From Anaerolineales bacterium UBA5797 (GTDB taxonomy: Bacteria; Chloroflexota; Anaerolineae; Anaerolineales; Villigracilaceae): 44,850 nt of DNA. Made by a program: the position numbers and the translations under genes. The stretch is taken from contig DIDP01000040.1 in the NCBI GenBank assembly GCA_002418205.1, forward strand, positions 1 through 44,850. The letters are read 5' to 3'. Shown one piece after another: positions 1-7,758 of the stretch. Position 1 is the first letter of the stretch, and each line of letters starts with the position of its first letter. The notes beneath the pieces were generated by a model, which made no database searches, was not told the DNA's origin, and was given only the letters and a program-made list of their open reading frames with translations.

Positions 1-164
1 ACCTCACCTTTTTTCAGGTCCACAAGCCGCAAAGCCTTGCGGATTCGGTCAGGCTGGGTTGGGCGGGAGGGCAATCCATACAGGGCAGGGATGAGTATCC
101 AGGACAGAGCCAGCAGGAAGGTCAGGAGGCTAAGACCATACAGTGCCAGAACAAGAATGTTCAT
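1..164 (-). CDS. Membrane-anchored class I SAM-dependent methyltransferase, N-terminal fragment
   Basis: The gene starts at 164 and runs off the left edge, so only about 54 residues are visible. They form one N-terminal hydrophobic helix (roughly residues 3-28), then a short basic segment ending in the motif LRLVDLKKGEV. In class I methyltransferases with an N-terminal membrane anchor, this kind of segment sits directly before the glycine-rich SAM-binding loop, which would lie outside the window. The ATG overlaps the TGA of the upstream MFS gene (ATGA, 161-164), so the two are probably translationally coupled. The substrate cannot be told. The methyltransferase assignment rests on the pre-motif pattern only and is moderate. 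Confidence 0.55.
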   Translation of the reverse strand, partial: MNILVLALYGLSLLTFLLALSWILIPALYGLPSRPTQPDRIRKALRLVDLKKGE

Positions 165-1360
165 ACTTCCTTCCCTTTCACACGTCCAAACAACGCCAGG
201 ACGCGCGGGACGATCACGACCCTGCCCGTCAACTCACCAAGCGCCAGCAGGGCAAAGACGTTGAACAGAACCGCCACCAGCGCGACCGGAAAAAAACCAG
301 ACCGCTGATAAATGAATGACGCCAGCAGCGCGCCGATCACGCGCCCAAGCGAGTGCCCGGTCACATTGAAGGACAACAGGGTCGCACGCGCCTCGGGCAT
401 GACCTCGGTCATCAACGGGATGTGGCTCACCAGCACATATTCGAATGTGATGTAGAACAGGAAGAGTCCGATCAACGCGCCGATCTCCGTCCGCCCGACG
501 ACAGGCAGCAGCAATGCGGCCAGCACGTTGGCACTCAAGCCCAGCGTCAACGCGCGCGGTTTGCCGAGCCGGTCGGTGGTCAACGCCACGAGTCCCTCAC
601 CGCCCAATTCGGAGAGTCCGATCACAGCCGAGGCGCCTGCCAGCGCGGCGATCTTCAACCCGAACGAATCTTCGAGCCACACACCGAAGATCAGGTTGAC
701 CAATTCGTTGGCAGCGCTTGCCCACATCGCTATCGACACGCCAGCGAGGGCGGGGAGATTCGTCAGCACCGCGCGGAAACTTTTAACGGAATCGATTTTC
801 CGTTCGGATGGAGGCGTGCGCGGGACCATCCGCCAAAGGGCCGCGAACATGAACAGACCGAGTCCCGTCAAAAGGGCAAACGGAGCGTCCCACCCGTAGC
901 CTGCGATGAGAAATCCCATGAGCGGAACCCCGGCGATGAACGCCAACGACCACGCCCCCTCCGTGACCGCCAGCGCGGTGCCGCGGCGTTCGTAGGGGAT
1001 GCGATCACCGAAATAAGCCTGCATGGCCGGGTCGAAAAGATATTTGCCGAGGATGGCAAGCAGCACCGCGAGACTGAACGTGACGAAGTTCGGACGGAAC
1101 GCGACCACGCCCATGCCAAGCGTGAACAATAGCACGCCGGCGAGCAATCCGAATTTGCGCCCGCGCTGATCGGCAATGGAGCCGAAGACCGGCGCGAACA
1201 GGCCGAAGAACGAACGGGCAGTGACAACATAGGAAAGCGTTGTGATCTCGACGCCCAGCCCGCGCGCAAAAACCGCCAGAAATGGATACACCATCCTGTG
1301 CATGGTGTTCAGGATGGTACGGAGAACCATGAAGACGAGGAGTTGAAAGCGCAGGCGCAT
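161..1360 (-). CDS. MFS transporter, about 12 transmembrane segments
   Basis: This 399-residue protein is almost entirely hydrophobic, with about twelve predicted helices, the usual MFS size. The loop after the second helix carries a motif-A-like sequence, GSIADQRGRKFG, near residues 60-71, which is diagnostic of the major facilitator superfamily. A longer hydrophilic loop with SERKIDSVKSFR, around residues 185-196, matches the central loop between the two six-helix halves. The substrate is unknown. The family includes sugar and drug exporters and nothing nearby decides between them. Its stop codon overlaps the start of the methyltransferase fragment, so they probably form one transcript. Confidence 0.85.
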   Translation of the reverse strand: MRLRFQLLVFMVLRTILNTMHRMVYPFLAVFARGLGVEITTLSYVVTARSFFGLFAPVFGSIADQRGRKFGLLAGVLLFTLGMGVVAFRPNFVTFSLAVLLAILGKYLFDPAMQAYFGDRIPYERRGTALAVTEGAWSLAFIAGVPLMGFLIAGYGWDAPFALLTGLGLFMFAALWRMVPRTPPSERKIDSVKSFRAVLTNLPALAGVSIAMWASAANELVNLIFGVWLEDSFGLKIAALAGASAVIGLSELGGEGLVALTTDRLGKPRALTLGLSANVLAALLLPVVGRTEIGALIGLFLFYITFEYVLVSHIPLMTEVMPEARATLLSFNVTGHSLGRVIGALLASFIYQRSGFFPVALVAVLFNVFALLALGELTGRVVIVPRVLALFGRVKGKEV

Positions 1361-1394
1361 GGTTTTCTATCGCGCAGGGCAGAGTGTAACGTAA

Positions 1395-1439
1395 TCGAAG
1401 CGCAGGTTACGAGGCGGCTTACAATAACCTGCGCTTCGA
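1395..1439. terminator. Perfect 15-bp inverted repeat, possible terminator
   Basis: Arms 1395-1409 and 1425-1439 are perfectly complementary around a 15-nt loop. The hairpin sits just downstream (minus sense) of the membrane protein gene at 1456-2061 and just upstream of the MFS start. No U-run follows on either strand, so it may be a mRNA-stabilising or Rho-related hairpin and not a classical intrinsic terminator. Confidence 0.5.
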
Positions 1440-1455
1440 CTTTACTTCGTTCCGC

Positions 1456-2061
1456 TCAGCGCGTGATATTTTTCAAAAATATTTGCGTCAAAAAATATGC
1501 GGCGAGCAGGGTAAGCAGGATCAAGGCGAGGAAGAATCCAATAATGGCATAATTGCCGGAGTTGAAGATCGGCGATGGCGGCGGGTGCATGACGTTGTCA
1601 GCCGTGGCAAAGACGAGGCGCAATACAACAATGTAGATCAAATTCGCAAGCGAAGTGACCCAATTCATATTGATGAGCCACAAGCCAAGTTGCAGCAACA
1701 CGCCCGTCACAGCAAAGATCAACGCCAGTCGAAAGCGCGGCTCGGCAAGGAAGAGGCCGTTCCAGTTGGCTTGCATTGCCCACAGCGATAGCGGCAGGTA
1801 CGTCACCCAAAAGACGATGCCCGAACGACCCAACGCAGCAGACCAGTCATGGAACAAATCGCGTTTGGTGATCAATGCCAACAGACCAGCAAGACCCGCG
1901 CCGAGGAATGCCAGTTCTGCTGCCAGCACCCATGCGCCGTGCAAATATACGATCCGCACGTTGGAACCGAGCGATTGTTCCTCCGGTCCGAACAACGCCA
2001 GAAGGGCGATCAGAATTACGGAGATCAGCAACAATGAGAGTGGTGATTTGAGTTTCGACAT
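1456..2061 (-). CDS. Integral membrane protein with faint resemblance to CcmC/CcsA cytochrome c assembly proteins
   Basis: This 201-residue protein has about six hydrophobic helices. The segment SNVRIVYLHGAW near residues 33-44 recalls the RIVYLHVPxAW stretch of the CcmC heme-handling family. However, the tryptophan-rich WGxxWxWD motif of that family is absent and no other cytochrome c maturation gene is nearby. The family link is therefore only suggestive. The C-terminal half has a loop with MHPPPSPIFNSGN before the last helix. The start is preceded by no strong ribosome binding site. An orphan membrane protein is the safe description. Confidence 0.6.
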   Translation of the reverse strand: MSKLKSPLSLLLISVILIALLALFGPEEQSLGSNVRIVYLHGAWVLAAELAFLGAGLAGLLALITKRDLFHDWSAALGRSGIVFWVTYLPLSLWAMQANWNGLFLAEPRFRLALIFAVTGVLLQLGLWLINMNWVTSLANLIYIVVLRLVFATADNVMHPPPSPIFNSGNYAIIGFFLALILLTLLAAYFLTQIFLKNITR

Positions 2062-2231
2062 GGCACGATTTTACACTACCATCCGTCATTATGAGTGGTG
2101 TTGTGATCGAGCAGTACGAAGAACGTATCGGGGTCAGGCGCCACGCTGAAGCAGACCCTTAATTCATGAGGAGATTGCCTCGCCGAGAGGATCGCTCGCC
2201 TCGCAACGACATATTCCTTTATACTTATCCA

Positions 2232-2711
2232 ATGGAAAACAAACCACCTGCCAGTATTGCTTTAGACCAGCTCGGAATCCCCCACCGCGTCTTCCATCAC
2301 GAGACGCCTGTCACCAGTTTCGAACAGGCCGCCTCCGACCGCAATCAGCGACCTGAACAGATCGTGCGCAGTATCTTGTTTCAAGTAAGACCTGGCGAGT
2401 TCGTGATGGTGCTGATGGCAGGACGCGATCAGGTGGATTGGAAGAAACTACGCCAGCTCGTGAAACGGTCACGGGTGCGGATGGCGACCGAGGAGGAAGT
2501 GCTGGAGGTAACAGGATACCGGACGGGGACGGTGAGTCCGTTTGGGGTGAAGAATCAGGTGCGGGTGCTGCTTGATGCGTCTGTTCTGTGGGAGGAGGAA
2601 ATCTCCATCGGGTCGGGAGTCCGCAATACGGCGATCATCATGAAAAGCGGGGACGTCCGCCGCGCATTGGGGGAAGTGGAGATCGTGGAACTCGGAGAAA
2701 ACGCGGCTTAA
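2232..2711 (+). CDS. YbaK/EbsC-type aminoacyl-tRNA deacylase
   Basis: The 159-residue protein matches the YbaK/ProRS-editing domain over its whole length: an N-terminal HRVFHHETP region, VRSILFQVRPGEFVMVLMAGRDQVDWKKL pattern in the middle, and the hallmark TGYRTGTVSPFG near residues 97-108. Members hydrolyse mischarged tRNAs such as Cys-tRNA(Pro) as free-standing trans-editing enzymes. The ATG at 2232 is chosen because the family begins at about this point; an upstream in-frame ATG at 2166 would add 22 residues unlike the family. The gene is followed by the Rrf2 promoter and is probably a single-gene unit. The exact tRNA substrate is not decided. Confidence 0.85.
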   Translation: MENKPPASIALDQLGIPHRVFHHETPVTSFEQAASDRNQRPEQIVRSILFQVRPGEFVMVLMAGRDQVDWKKLRQLVKRSRVRMATEEEVLEVTGYRTGTVSPFGVKNQVRVLLDASVLWEEEISIGSGVRNTAIIMKSGDVRRALGEVEIVELGENAA

Positions 2712-2718
2712 AGTCATA

Positions 2719-2747
2719 TTGACTCTTTTGCGGGGAACCACTAAAAT
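2719..2747 (+). promoter_or_regulatory. Sigma-70-like promoter of the Rrf2 regulator gene
   Basis: TTGACT at 2719-2724 and TAAAAT at 2742-2747 are separated by exactly 17 bases. A small dyad AGTCA-TAT-TGACT (2712-2724) overlaps the -35 box, and a copy of the pst operator half-site lies about 12 bases after the -10, inside the transcribed leader. Confidence 0.65.
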
Positions 2748-2759
2748 ATTACTATGTCA

Positions 2760-2771
2760 ATAGACTTTATA
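2760..2771. promoter_or_regulatory. Candidate Rrf2 operator half-site in its own leader
   Basis: The 12-mer ATAGACTTTATA at 2760-2771 is identical to 3287-3298 in the pstS promoter. It lies just after the probable transcription start of the regulator gene, a typical position for autorepression. The partner arm here is poor (about 6 of 10 positions at 2741-2750). Confidence 0.5.
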
Positions 2772-2785
2772 GGACTAATCAGACC

Positions 2786-3226
2786 ATGAGACTCTCAAAA
2801 CGCGGTGAATACGGCCTGCGTGCCATGATCATCCTGGCAGATGTGCAGAAGAACTCGCCCACCGGCATGATCCAGATCAAGGAGATTTCGGCGCGTGAAG
2901 AGATCCCTGCGAAATTTCTGGAACAGATCCTGTTGGCGTTGAAGAATGCCGGGCTGGTCCACAGCAAGATGGGAGTCGGCGGCGGATATTATCTTGCCAG
3001 ACCTTCGAAGGAAATCACATTGGGACAAATATTCCGCACGCTCGATGGGCCATTGGCGCCGGTCAAATGTGTTTCGCAAATGGCGTATGAGCCATGCGGC
3101 TGTCCTGATGAGGAGACGTGCGGCCTGCGGATGGTGATGGGTGATGTGCGCAACGCCATTGCGAACATCCTGGATACCACAACGCTTGCAACCGTGATCA
3201 AGCGCGTCGAAGCTGCAAGAGCATAG
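2786..3226 (+). CDS. Rrf2-family transcriptional regulator with cysteine cluster
   Basis: The 146-residue protein opens with MRLSKRGEYGLRAMIILA, the standard Rrf2 start. A winged helix follows, with the recognition region IPAKFLEQILLALKNAGLV and the wing GVGGGYYLARP at about 40-73. Cysteines at 95, 104, 106 and 112 (pattern C-x8-C-x-C-x5-C) lie where IscR and NsrR bind their iron-sulfur cluster, so a redox- or Fe-S-sensing role is plausible, though the spacing is not that of IscR (C-x5-C-x5-C). It sits 99 bases upstream of pstS, on the same strand. A shared 12-mer in both promoters suggests autoregulation and control of pst. No isc/suf genes are in the window. Confidence 0.92.
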   Translation: MRLSKRGEYGLRAMIILADVQKNSPTGMIQIKEISAREEIPAKFLEQILLALKNAGLVHSKMGVGGGYYLARPSKEITLGQIFRTLDGPLAPVKCVSQMAYEPCGCPDEETCGLRMVMGDVRNAIANILDTTTLATVIKRVEAARA

Positions 3227-3268
3227 TTTTTCATGGCAACGTATAATACGTCGCCATTTTTATTTGCC

Positions 3269-3297
3269 ATAAAGTCTACTAGTATTATAGACTTTAT
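3269..3297 (+). promoter_or_regulatory. Palindromic operator overlapping the pstS promoter
   Basis: The arms ATAAAGTCTA (3269-3278) and TAGACTTTAT (3288-3297) are perfect complements with a 9-base spacer. A possible promoter, TTGCCA (3264-3269) and TATAGA (3286-3291) with 16-base spacing, is almost wholly covered by the palindrome, so a bound dimer would block polymerase. No PhoB-box-like direct repeats were recognised here. Confidence 0.6.
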
Positions 3298-3325
3298 AGA
3301 TTTCACAACAAGCTGGAGATGATAT

Positions 3326-4321
3326 ATGAGAAAACAAGCCGTAGTATTACTATCCATTGTGATGGCGATCGCACTCGCCACGCCGGCATGCGTTTCGTCT
3401 TCCAACCCTGTTCCCAACACCGATAACGGATCAACTCAGGATTCGAGCGAACATCTCAGCGGAACCATATCCGTATCCGGTGCGTTCGCCCTCTATCCCA
3501 TGATGACCGTCTGGGCAGCCGAATTCACCAAACTTCATCCCGATGTACAGTTCGATGTGCAAGGCGGCGGCGCGGGCAAAGGCATGACCGATACGATCGC
3601 GGGCTCTGTGGATATCGGCATGATTTCACGCAGCATCAAGCCCGAGGAAGAGGCGCAAGGCATTTTCTGGGTGTCGGTCACCAAGGATGCCGTCTTCCCC
3701 ATCATCAGCGCACAGAACCCATATGCAGGCGATATCCTGGCAAAAGGAATCCCGCAGGAAACCTTCGCAAGGATCTTCGTCACAGGCGAGATCAAAACCT
3801 GGGGTGAAGTGATTGGCGATCCGGCGATTACTGATGAGATCCACGTTTTCACACGTTCCGATTCGGCGGGCGCGGCGGAGATGTGGGCAAAGTTTGCTGG
3901 CGGCAATGCCCAGGACGATCTCATTGGCATCGGCATCAATAGCGAGCCTGCGATGGTGGATACGGTAGCCAAAGATCCGTTGGGCATCGGCTATGGAAAT
4001 TTGAACAGCGTGTTTGATCTGACCAGTGACCATATCGTACAGGGCATCAGCATCCCGCCGATTGACATCAATACGAACGGTCAGGCAGATGTGGATGAAA
4101 TCTACAAGGTCAGGGAGGATGCGTCCAATGCCGTTGCGAACGGCAAGTATCCATCGCCTCCCGCCCGTTTTGAAAACCTTGCCACGCTGGGAAAACCCAC
4201 CGGTTTGACTCTGGCATTCATCGAATGGATCCTGACTGACGGACAGCAATATCTTGAGCAAGCCGGTTATGTAGCGCTCACTCCCGACCAACAGGCTGGG
4301 TCATTGGCAAAACTGAAATGA
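3326..4321 (+). CDS. pstS: Phosphate ABC transporter substrate-binding lipoprotein PstS
   Basis: The 331-residue protein has a signal peptide with a likely lipidated Cys22 (TPAC), a Thr/Ser/Pro-rich linker, and a type II periplasmic-binding fold. Phosphate-loop-like sequences SGAFALYPMMTVWAAEF and GGGAGKGMTDTIAG, then DIGMISR, fall in the order found in PstS proteins. The mature protein would sit outside the membrane, anchored by lipid, and hand phosphate to PstC/PstA. The lipobox is imperfect (Thr at -3). A GGAG ribosome binding site lies 8 bases before the ATG. Its stop overlaps the pstC start as ATGA (4318-4321). First gene of the pst operon, behind an Rrf2-type operator. Confidence 0.9.
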   Translation: MRKQAVVLLSIVMAIALATPACVSSSNPVPNTDNGSTQDSSEHLSGTISVSGAFALYPMMTVWAAEFTKLHPDVQFDVQGGGAGKGMTDTIAGSVDIGMISRSIKPEEEAQGIFWVSVTKDAVFPIISAQNPYAGDILAKGIPQETFARIFVTGEIKTWGEVIGDPAITDEIHVFTRSDSAGAAEMWAKFAGGNAQDDLIGIGINSEPAMVDTVAKDPLGIGYGNLNSVFDLTSDHIVQGISIPPIDINTNGQADVDEIYKVREDASNAVANGKYPSPPARFENLATLGKPTGLTLAFIEWILTDGQQYLEQAGYVALTPDQQAGSLAKLK

Positions 4322-5307
4322 GCGAAACCATCTCCCTCAAAGTCGAAACACAATCGGATGGTCGGTCGATCCGACCTTCCAGTGTGGCTCGAGCGCGCCA
4401 GGATCAAACCGCAAAACGCACATTCTTCATCGTCACACTCCTGCCGGTTATCCTGATCGTCATGATCACCATTGCGCTCTTTCTGCGCGCCCTGCCCATT
4501 CTCAATGCCCATCCCTTCACCCAACTGCTTTTCGGTGATGTGTGGAAACCCAGCGCCGGGTTGTTCGGGTTCAAGCCATTCATCCTCGGCACGGTTTGGG
4601 TCACGGCTGTTGGTGTATTGCTCGCGGTGCCCCCCAGCCTGCTCGTTGCGATCTATCTCGCAGAGTATGCGCATACAATGACACGTTCCGTTGCAAAGCC
4701 CATCCTGGATTTGCTTGCCGCCATCCCGCCCGTGGTCTACGGCGTATGGGGACTCCTCGCGATCGTGCCATTCGTACAAGGAGTACTTGCGCCTCTCTCG
4801 GACCGATGGCTTGATTCCATTCCATTGTTCGCAATTAACCAACCGACTGGGTTTGGAATTCTCGCGGCGGGAATCGTGCTTGCCGTGATGATCGCGCCGC
4901 TGATCATCTCGGTAGTATACGAAGTGTTTTCCACGGTTCCGAACGAACTGCGGAATGCCTCGCTCGCTGTCGGCGCGACCCGATGGCAGACCATTCGAAG
5001 GATCGTCCTGCCACAGATTCTGCCAGGGATCATTGCCGCGATCGTACTCGCTGCTTCCCGTGCGTTCGGTGAAACCATCGCAGTCCTGATCGTTGTGGGC
5101 AACGTTGCAAACATTCCCACTTCGATCTTTGATTCGGCCTATCCGCTTCCGGCATTGATCGCAAACAACTATGGCGACATGATGTCGATCCCGCTATACG
5201 ACGCGGCATTGCTCGGCGCGGCGCTCATTCTATTGGTGGTGATTCTGATATTCAACGTCATTTCCACACTGGTATTACAAAGGTTAAAGAGGCGATCATG
5301 GGCATGA
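4318..5307 (+). CDS. pstC: Phosphate ABC transporter permease PstC
   Basis: The 329-residue membrane permease has about six helices after a roughly 40-residue hydrophilic N terminus. The segment AIPPVVYGVWGLLAIVPF is typical of PstC, and the cytoplasmic EAA-type loop NELRNASLAVGATRWQTIRR near residues 210-229 is the contact for the ATPase. It pairs with PstA to form the phosphate channel. Start and stop overlap the flanking genes (4 bases with pstS, 10 with pstA), so the three are translationally coupled. Confidence 0.93.
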   Translation: MSETISLKVETQSDGRSIRPSSVARARQDQTAKRTFFIVTLLPVILIVMITIALFLRALPILNAHPFTQLLFGDVWKPSAGLFGFKPFILGTVWVTAVGVLLAVPPSLLVAIYLAEYAHTMTRSVAKPILDLLAAIPPVVYGVWGLLAIVPFVQGVLAPLSDRWLDSIPLFAINQPTGFGILAAGIVLAVMIAPLIISVVYEVFSTVPNELRNASLAVGATRWQTIRRIVLPQILPGIIAAIVLAASRAFGETIAVLIVVGNVANIPTSIFDSAYPLPALIANNYGDMMSIPLYDAALLGAALILLVVILIFNVISTLVLQRLKRRSWA

Positions 5308-6167
5308 AGAAGAAACGCTGGGAGAGACGGCATCTTGTCGAGTTGTTCATGAAGGCCATCATGCTTGTTTCACTGTTCCTCGTTGCGGGTGCGTTGGGGC
5401 TTATTCTATGGACGATCATTTCACGCGGCCTGCCTGCCCTCAACTTGGACATGGTTACGCAGACCCCGAAAGGCGGTTTTTACATGGGCAGGGAAGGTGG
5501 GGTGCTGAATGCCATCATTGGTTCCATCTACCTTGCCATCGGCGGGACCATGCTCGCAATCGCATTTAGCCTGCCCATCACACTCTATCTCAAAGCCTAT
5601 CTCGGCGATTCGAAATGGGGCGATTACATCCGCCTCTCACTGGACGTATTATGGGGCATCCCGTCAATCGTATATGGTGCATTCGGTTTCACCTTGATGA
5701 TCGCCGTTGGCCTGCGCGCTTCATTGCTGGCCGGCATCATCGTGCTGGCATTGGTGGAACTCCCCATTATGGCGCGTGCAATGGATGAGGTCATCCGCCG
5801 CATGCCCGTCGATCTGGAACACGCCGCGCTCGCGCTGGGTTCGACGAAATTTGAAGTGGCGGTACGCGTGGTCGTACGGCAAATGCTGCCGGGCATTGTC
5901 ACTTCCGTTTTGCTGGCGTTCGGACGCGGCATTGGCGACGCAGCCTCAGTGCTATTCACAGCCGGATACACCGACCGAATCGTCACCTCCCTGATGCGTC
6001 CAACCGCATCTCTGCCTCTTGCAGTGTTTTTTCAACTCGGCTCCCCTTATCCCGAAGTGCAGCAACGCGGTTATGCCTCCGCGCTGATATTAACGATCAT
6101 TGTTTTGGCGGTCAGCTTAAGTTCGCGTTGGATCTCGGCACGGTTGAATAAATATACTGTTAAATAA
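5298..6167 (+). CDS. pstA: Phosphate ABC transporter permease PstA
   Basis: The 289-residue permease has about six helices. The sequences GGVLNAIIGSIYLAIGGT and DVLWGIPSIVYGAFGF match the PstA family, and the EAA loop is VDLEHAALALGSTKFEVAVR near residues 173-192. It forms a heterodimer with PstC. The start overlaps the pstC end by 10 bases. A 49-base gap separates it from the pstB start chosen here. Confidence 0.93.
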   Translation: MGMKKKRWERRHLVELFMKAIMLVSLFLVAGALGLILWTIISRGLPALNLDMVTQTPKGGFYMGREGGVLNAIIGSIYLAIGGTMLAIAFSLPITLYLKAYLGDSKWGDYIRLSLDVLWGIPSIVYGAFGFTLMIAVGLRASLLAGIIVLALVELPIMARAMDEVIRRMPVDLEHAALALGSTKFEVAVRVVVRQMLPGIVTSVLLAFGRGIGDAASVLFTAGYTDRIVTSLMRPTASLPLAVFFQLGSPYPEVQQRGYASALILTIIVLAVSLSSRWISARLNKYTVK

Positions 6168-6216
6168 AATTCCAAACCGGCAAAAAACAAACTTCTTGAA
6201 TCCAAACGGAGTGTAT

Positions 6217-6972
6217 ATGGACCCCCATGTTCAAGTCAAAAATCTCAACGTTTATTACGGCAAGCAGCAAGCCTTGAAGGATGTCAACATCGAAATCCCC
6301 AAGAAACAAATCACGGTCATCATGGGGCCCTCAGGTTGCGGCAAAACCACTCTGCTCAAAACCTTCAATCGTTTCCTTGAATTGACCGATGGCGCGCAAC
6401 TCACCGGCGAAGTGCTCGTGGATGGTGAAAATATCTATGACCGAGATGTGGATGTGACCGAGGTCCGCAAAGTGGTTGGCTTGCTCGCGCAGCGTCCCTC
6501 GCCATTGCCCATGTCCATTTATGACAATGTCGTTTACGGAATGCACATCCACAAGATGAAAAGGGATCGCAGGGAATATAAGGCTGCGGTGAAGCATTAT
6601 CTGGAGATCGCGGGTCTATGGGAGGAAGTCCAAAAGCGGATGCACGATCCTGCCACGAGTCTTTCGATTGGGCAACAGCAGCGTCTCTGCCTTGCCCGCG
6701 GCCTGGCAGTCGAACCTGAGATCATTCTCGGCGATGAACCGACCTCTGCGCTCGACCCGATCTCTTCGCAGAACATCGAAGCGCGCCTGATCGAATTGAA
6801 GCAACAGTACACAACCGTAATCGTGACGCATACATTACGTCAGGCAAAGCGCCTCGCGGATTATGTCATCTACATGTATATGGGAGAAGTCGTTGAAGCG
6901 GGTCCTGCCAGTGAGGTGTTCAACAATCCGCAACACAAACGCACGCGGGCATATTTGGAAGGACTGTTTTAG
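6217..6972 (+). CDS. pstB: Phosphate ABC transporter ATP-binding protein PstB
   Basis: The 251-residue ATPase has Walker A GPSGCGKTT (37-45), a signature LSIGQQQR in place of the usual LSGGQQQR, and Walker B IILGDEPTSALDP followed by the H-loop VTHTLRQAKR. It energises PstSCA. The ATG at 6217 has GGAG 7 bases upstream; a TTG at 6196 in frame would add seven residues and lacks a good site. Last gene of the pst operon: no phoU or phoBR follows, which fits control by something other than the classical PhoR-PhoB system. The next gene is convergent. Confidence 0.94.
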   Translation: MDPHVQVKNLNVYYGKQQALKDVNIEIPKKQITVIMGPSGCGKTTLLKTFNRFLELTDGAQLTGEVLVDGENIYDRDVDVTEVRKVVGLLAQRPSPLPMSIYDNVVYGMHIHKMKRDRREYKAAVKHYLEIAGLWEEVQKRMHDPATSLSIGQQQRLCLARGLAVEPEIILGDEPTSALDPISSQNIEARLIELKQQYTTVIVTHTLRQAKRLADYVIYMYMGEVVEAGPASEVFNNPQHKRTRAYLEGLF

Positions 6973-7010
6973 GGAGGCTGGATGCGCGAAATCCTGGAGG
7001 CTTCTTTTTT

Positions 7011-7709
7011 TCACCAGATCCCAGGGAACAGACGATAACGCGTCCTTTTGGCATATTCCCTGTAACCGGGCAGTTCAGCTTGCAGGGTACGATCCTCCAG
7101 CGAAGTCCGAAGCACGAGGATGGCGATCAGCAACACGGTCGGGATGAACGCCCAAAGGGAGTCTAGCAAGACAGGCATGGCGAGGTACGTCCACAGCGCG
7201 CCGGCATATCCCGGGTGGCGGACGAGGCGGTAGGGTCCCGTGGTGACAACATGGTGCCCGCGGTCCGTTTGAATGCGGACCACGCCGGAGAAGAAGCGGT
7301 TTTCGATCAATGCCCATGAGCCGAAAGCGTAGCCGAGAATTATTACGGACAGAGACGCAATTTTTGCATTGAGAGAAAACGGCGCCGACCAGCCAAACCC
7401 CTTATCCGCGCCTGCCACGATCAGGATCAACAGCCCGCCAAAAGCCAGCGCAGGGGAAAGGATCTTGTCCCAGGGTTTGGCATCTTGCATTTCCATGGAA
7501 CGGGCGCGTTCAGCAATGATGTCCGGGTTACGTCTTGCCGCCAGCACGCGGCTGATAATGAAGCCCAGAACATTCACCATGGCATATGCCCATGCCTCCC
7601 ACCAATCCCAGACGCCGGAGATGATCATGGGAGCCAGCGGAACCACAACAATGACGATAAATAATCGTACAAGAATCCTGGGGGTGATTAATTTCGCCTG
7701 AGCCGTCAT
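7011..7709 (-). CDS. Isoprenylcysteine/phospholipid methyltransferase-like membrane protein
   Basis: The 232-residue protein has about five hydrophobic helices. Its C-terminal half carries the sequence GPYRLVRHPGYAGALW, containing the RHPxY motif that binds SAM in the ICMT/PEMT family, and ends with YREYAKRTRYRLFPGIW, also typical. Bacterial members methylate small or lipid substrates, and the substrate here is unknown. The ATG at 7709 is preceded by GGAGG at 8 bases; further upstream codons would run into the divergent NfeD gene. It converges on pstB with 38 bases between stops. Confidence 0.85.
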   Translation of the reverse strand: MTAQAKLITPRILVRLFIVIVVVPLAPMIISGVWDWWEAWAYAMVNVLGFIISRVLAARRNPDIIAERARSMEMQDAKPWDKILSPALAFGGLLILIVAGADKGFGWSAPFSLNAKIASLSVIILGYAFGSWALIENRFFSGVVRIQTDRGHHVVTTGPYRLVRHPGYAGALWTYLAMPVLLDSLWAFIPTVLLIAILVLRTSLEDRTLQAELPGYREYAKRTRYRLFPGIW

Positions 7710-7726
7710 GGTTTTGCCTCCTAACA

Positions 7727-7736
7727 CATTATAATG
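7727..7736. promoter_or_regulatory. Palindromic -10 region shared by divergent genes
   Basis: CATTATAATG at 7727-7736 is a perfect palindrome and contains TATAAT on the plus strand (7730-7735) and again on the minus strand (7733-7728). It lies midway between the divergent methyltransferase and NfeD starts and could serve as -10 for both. The -35 boxes are weak. Confidence 0.4.
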
Positions 7737-7758
7737 ATGGACACATGGAGTACAAGTG

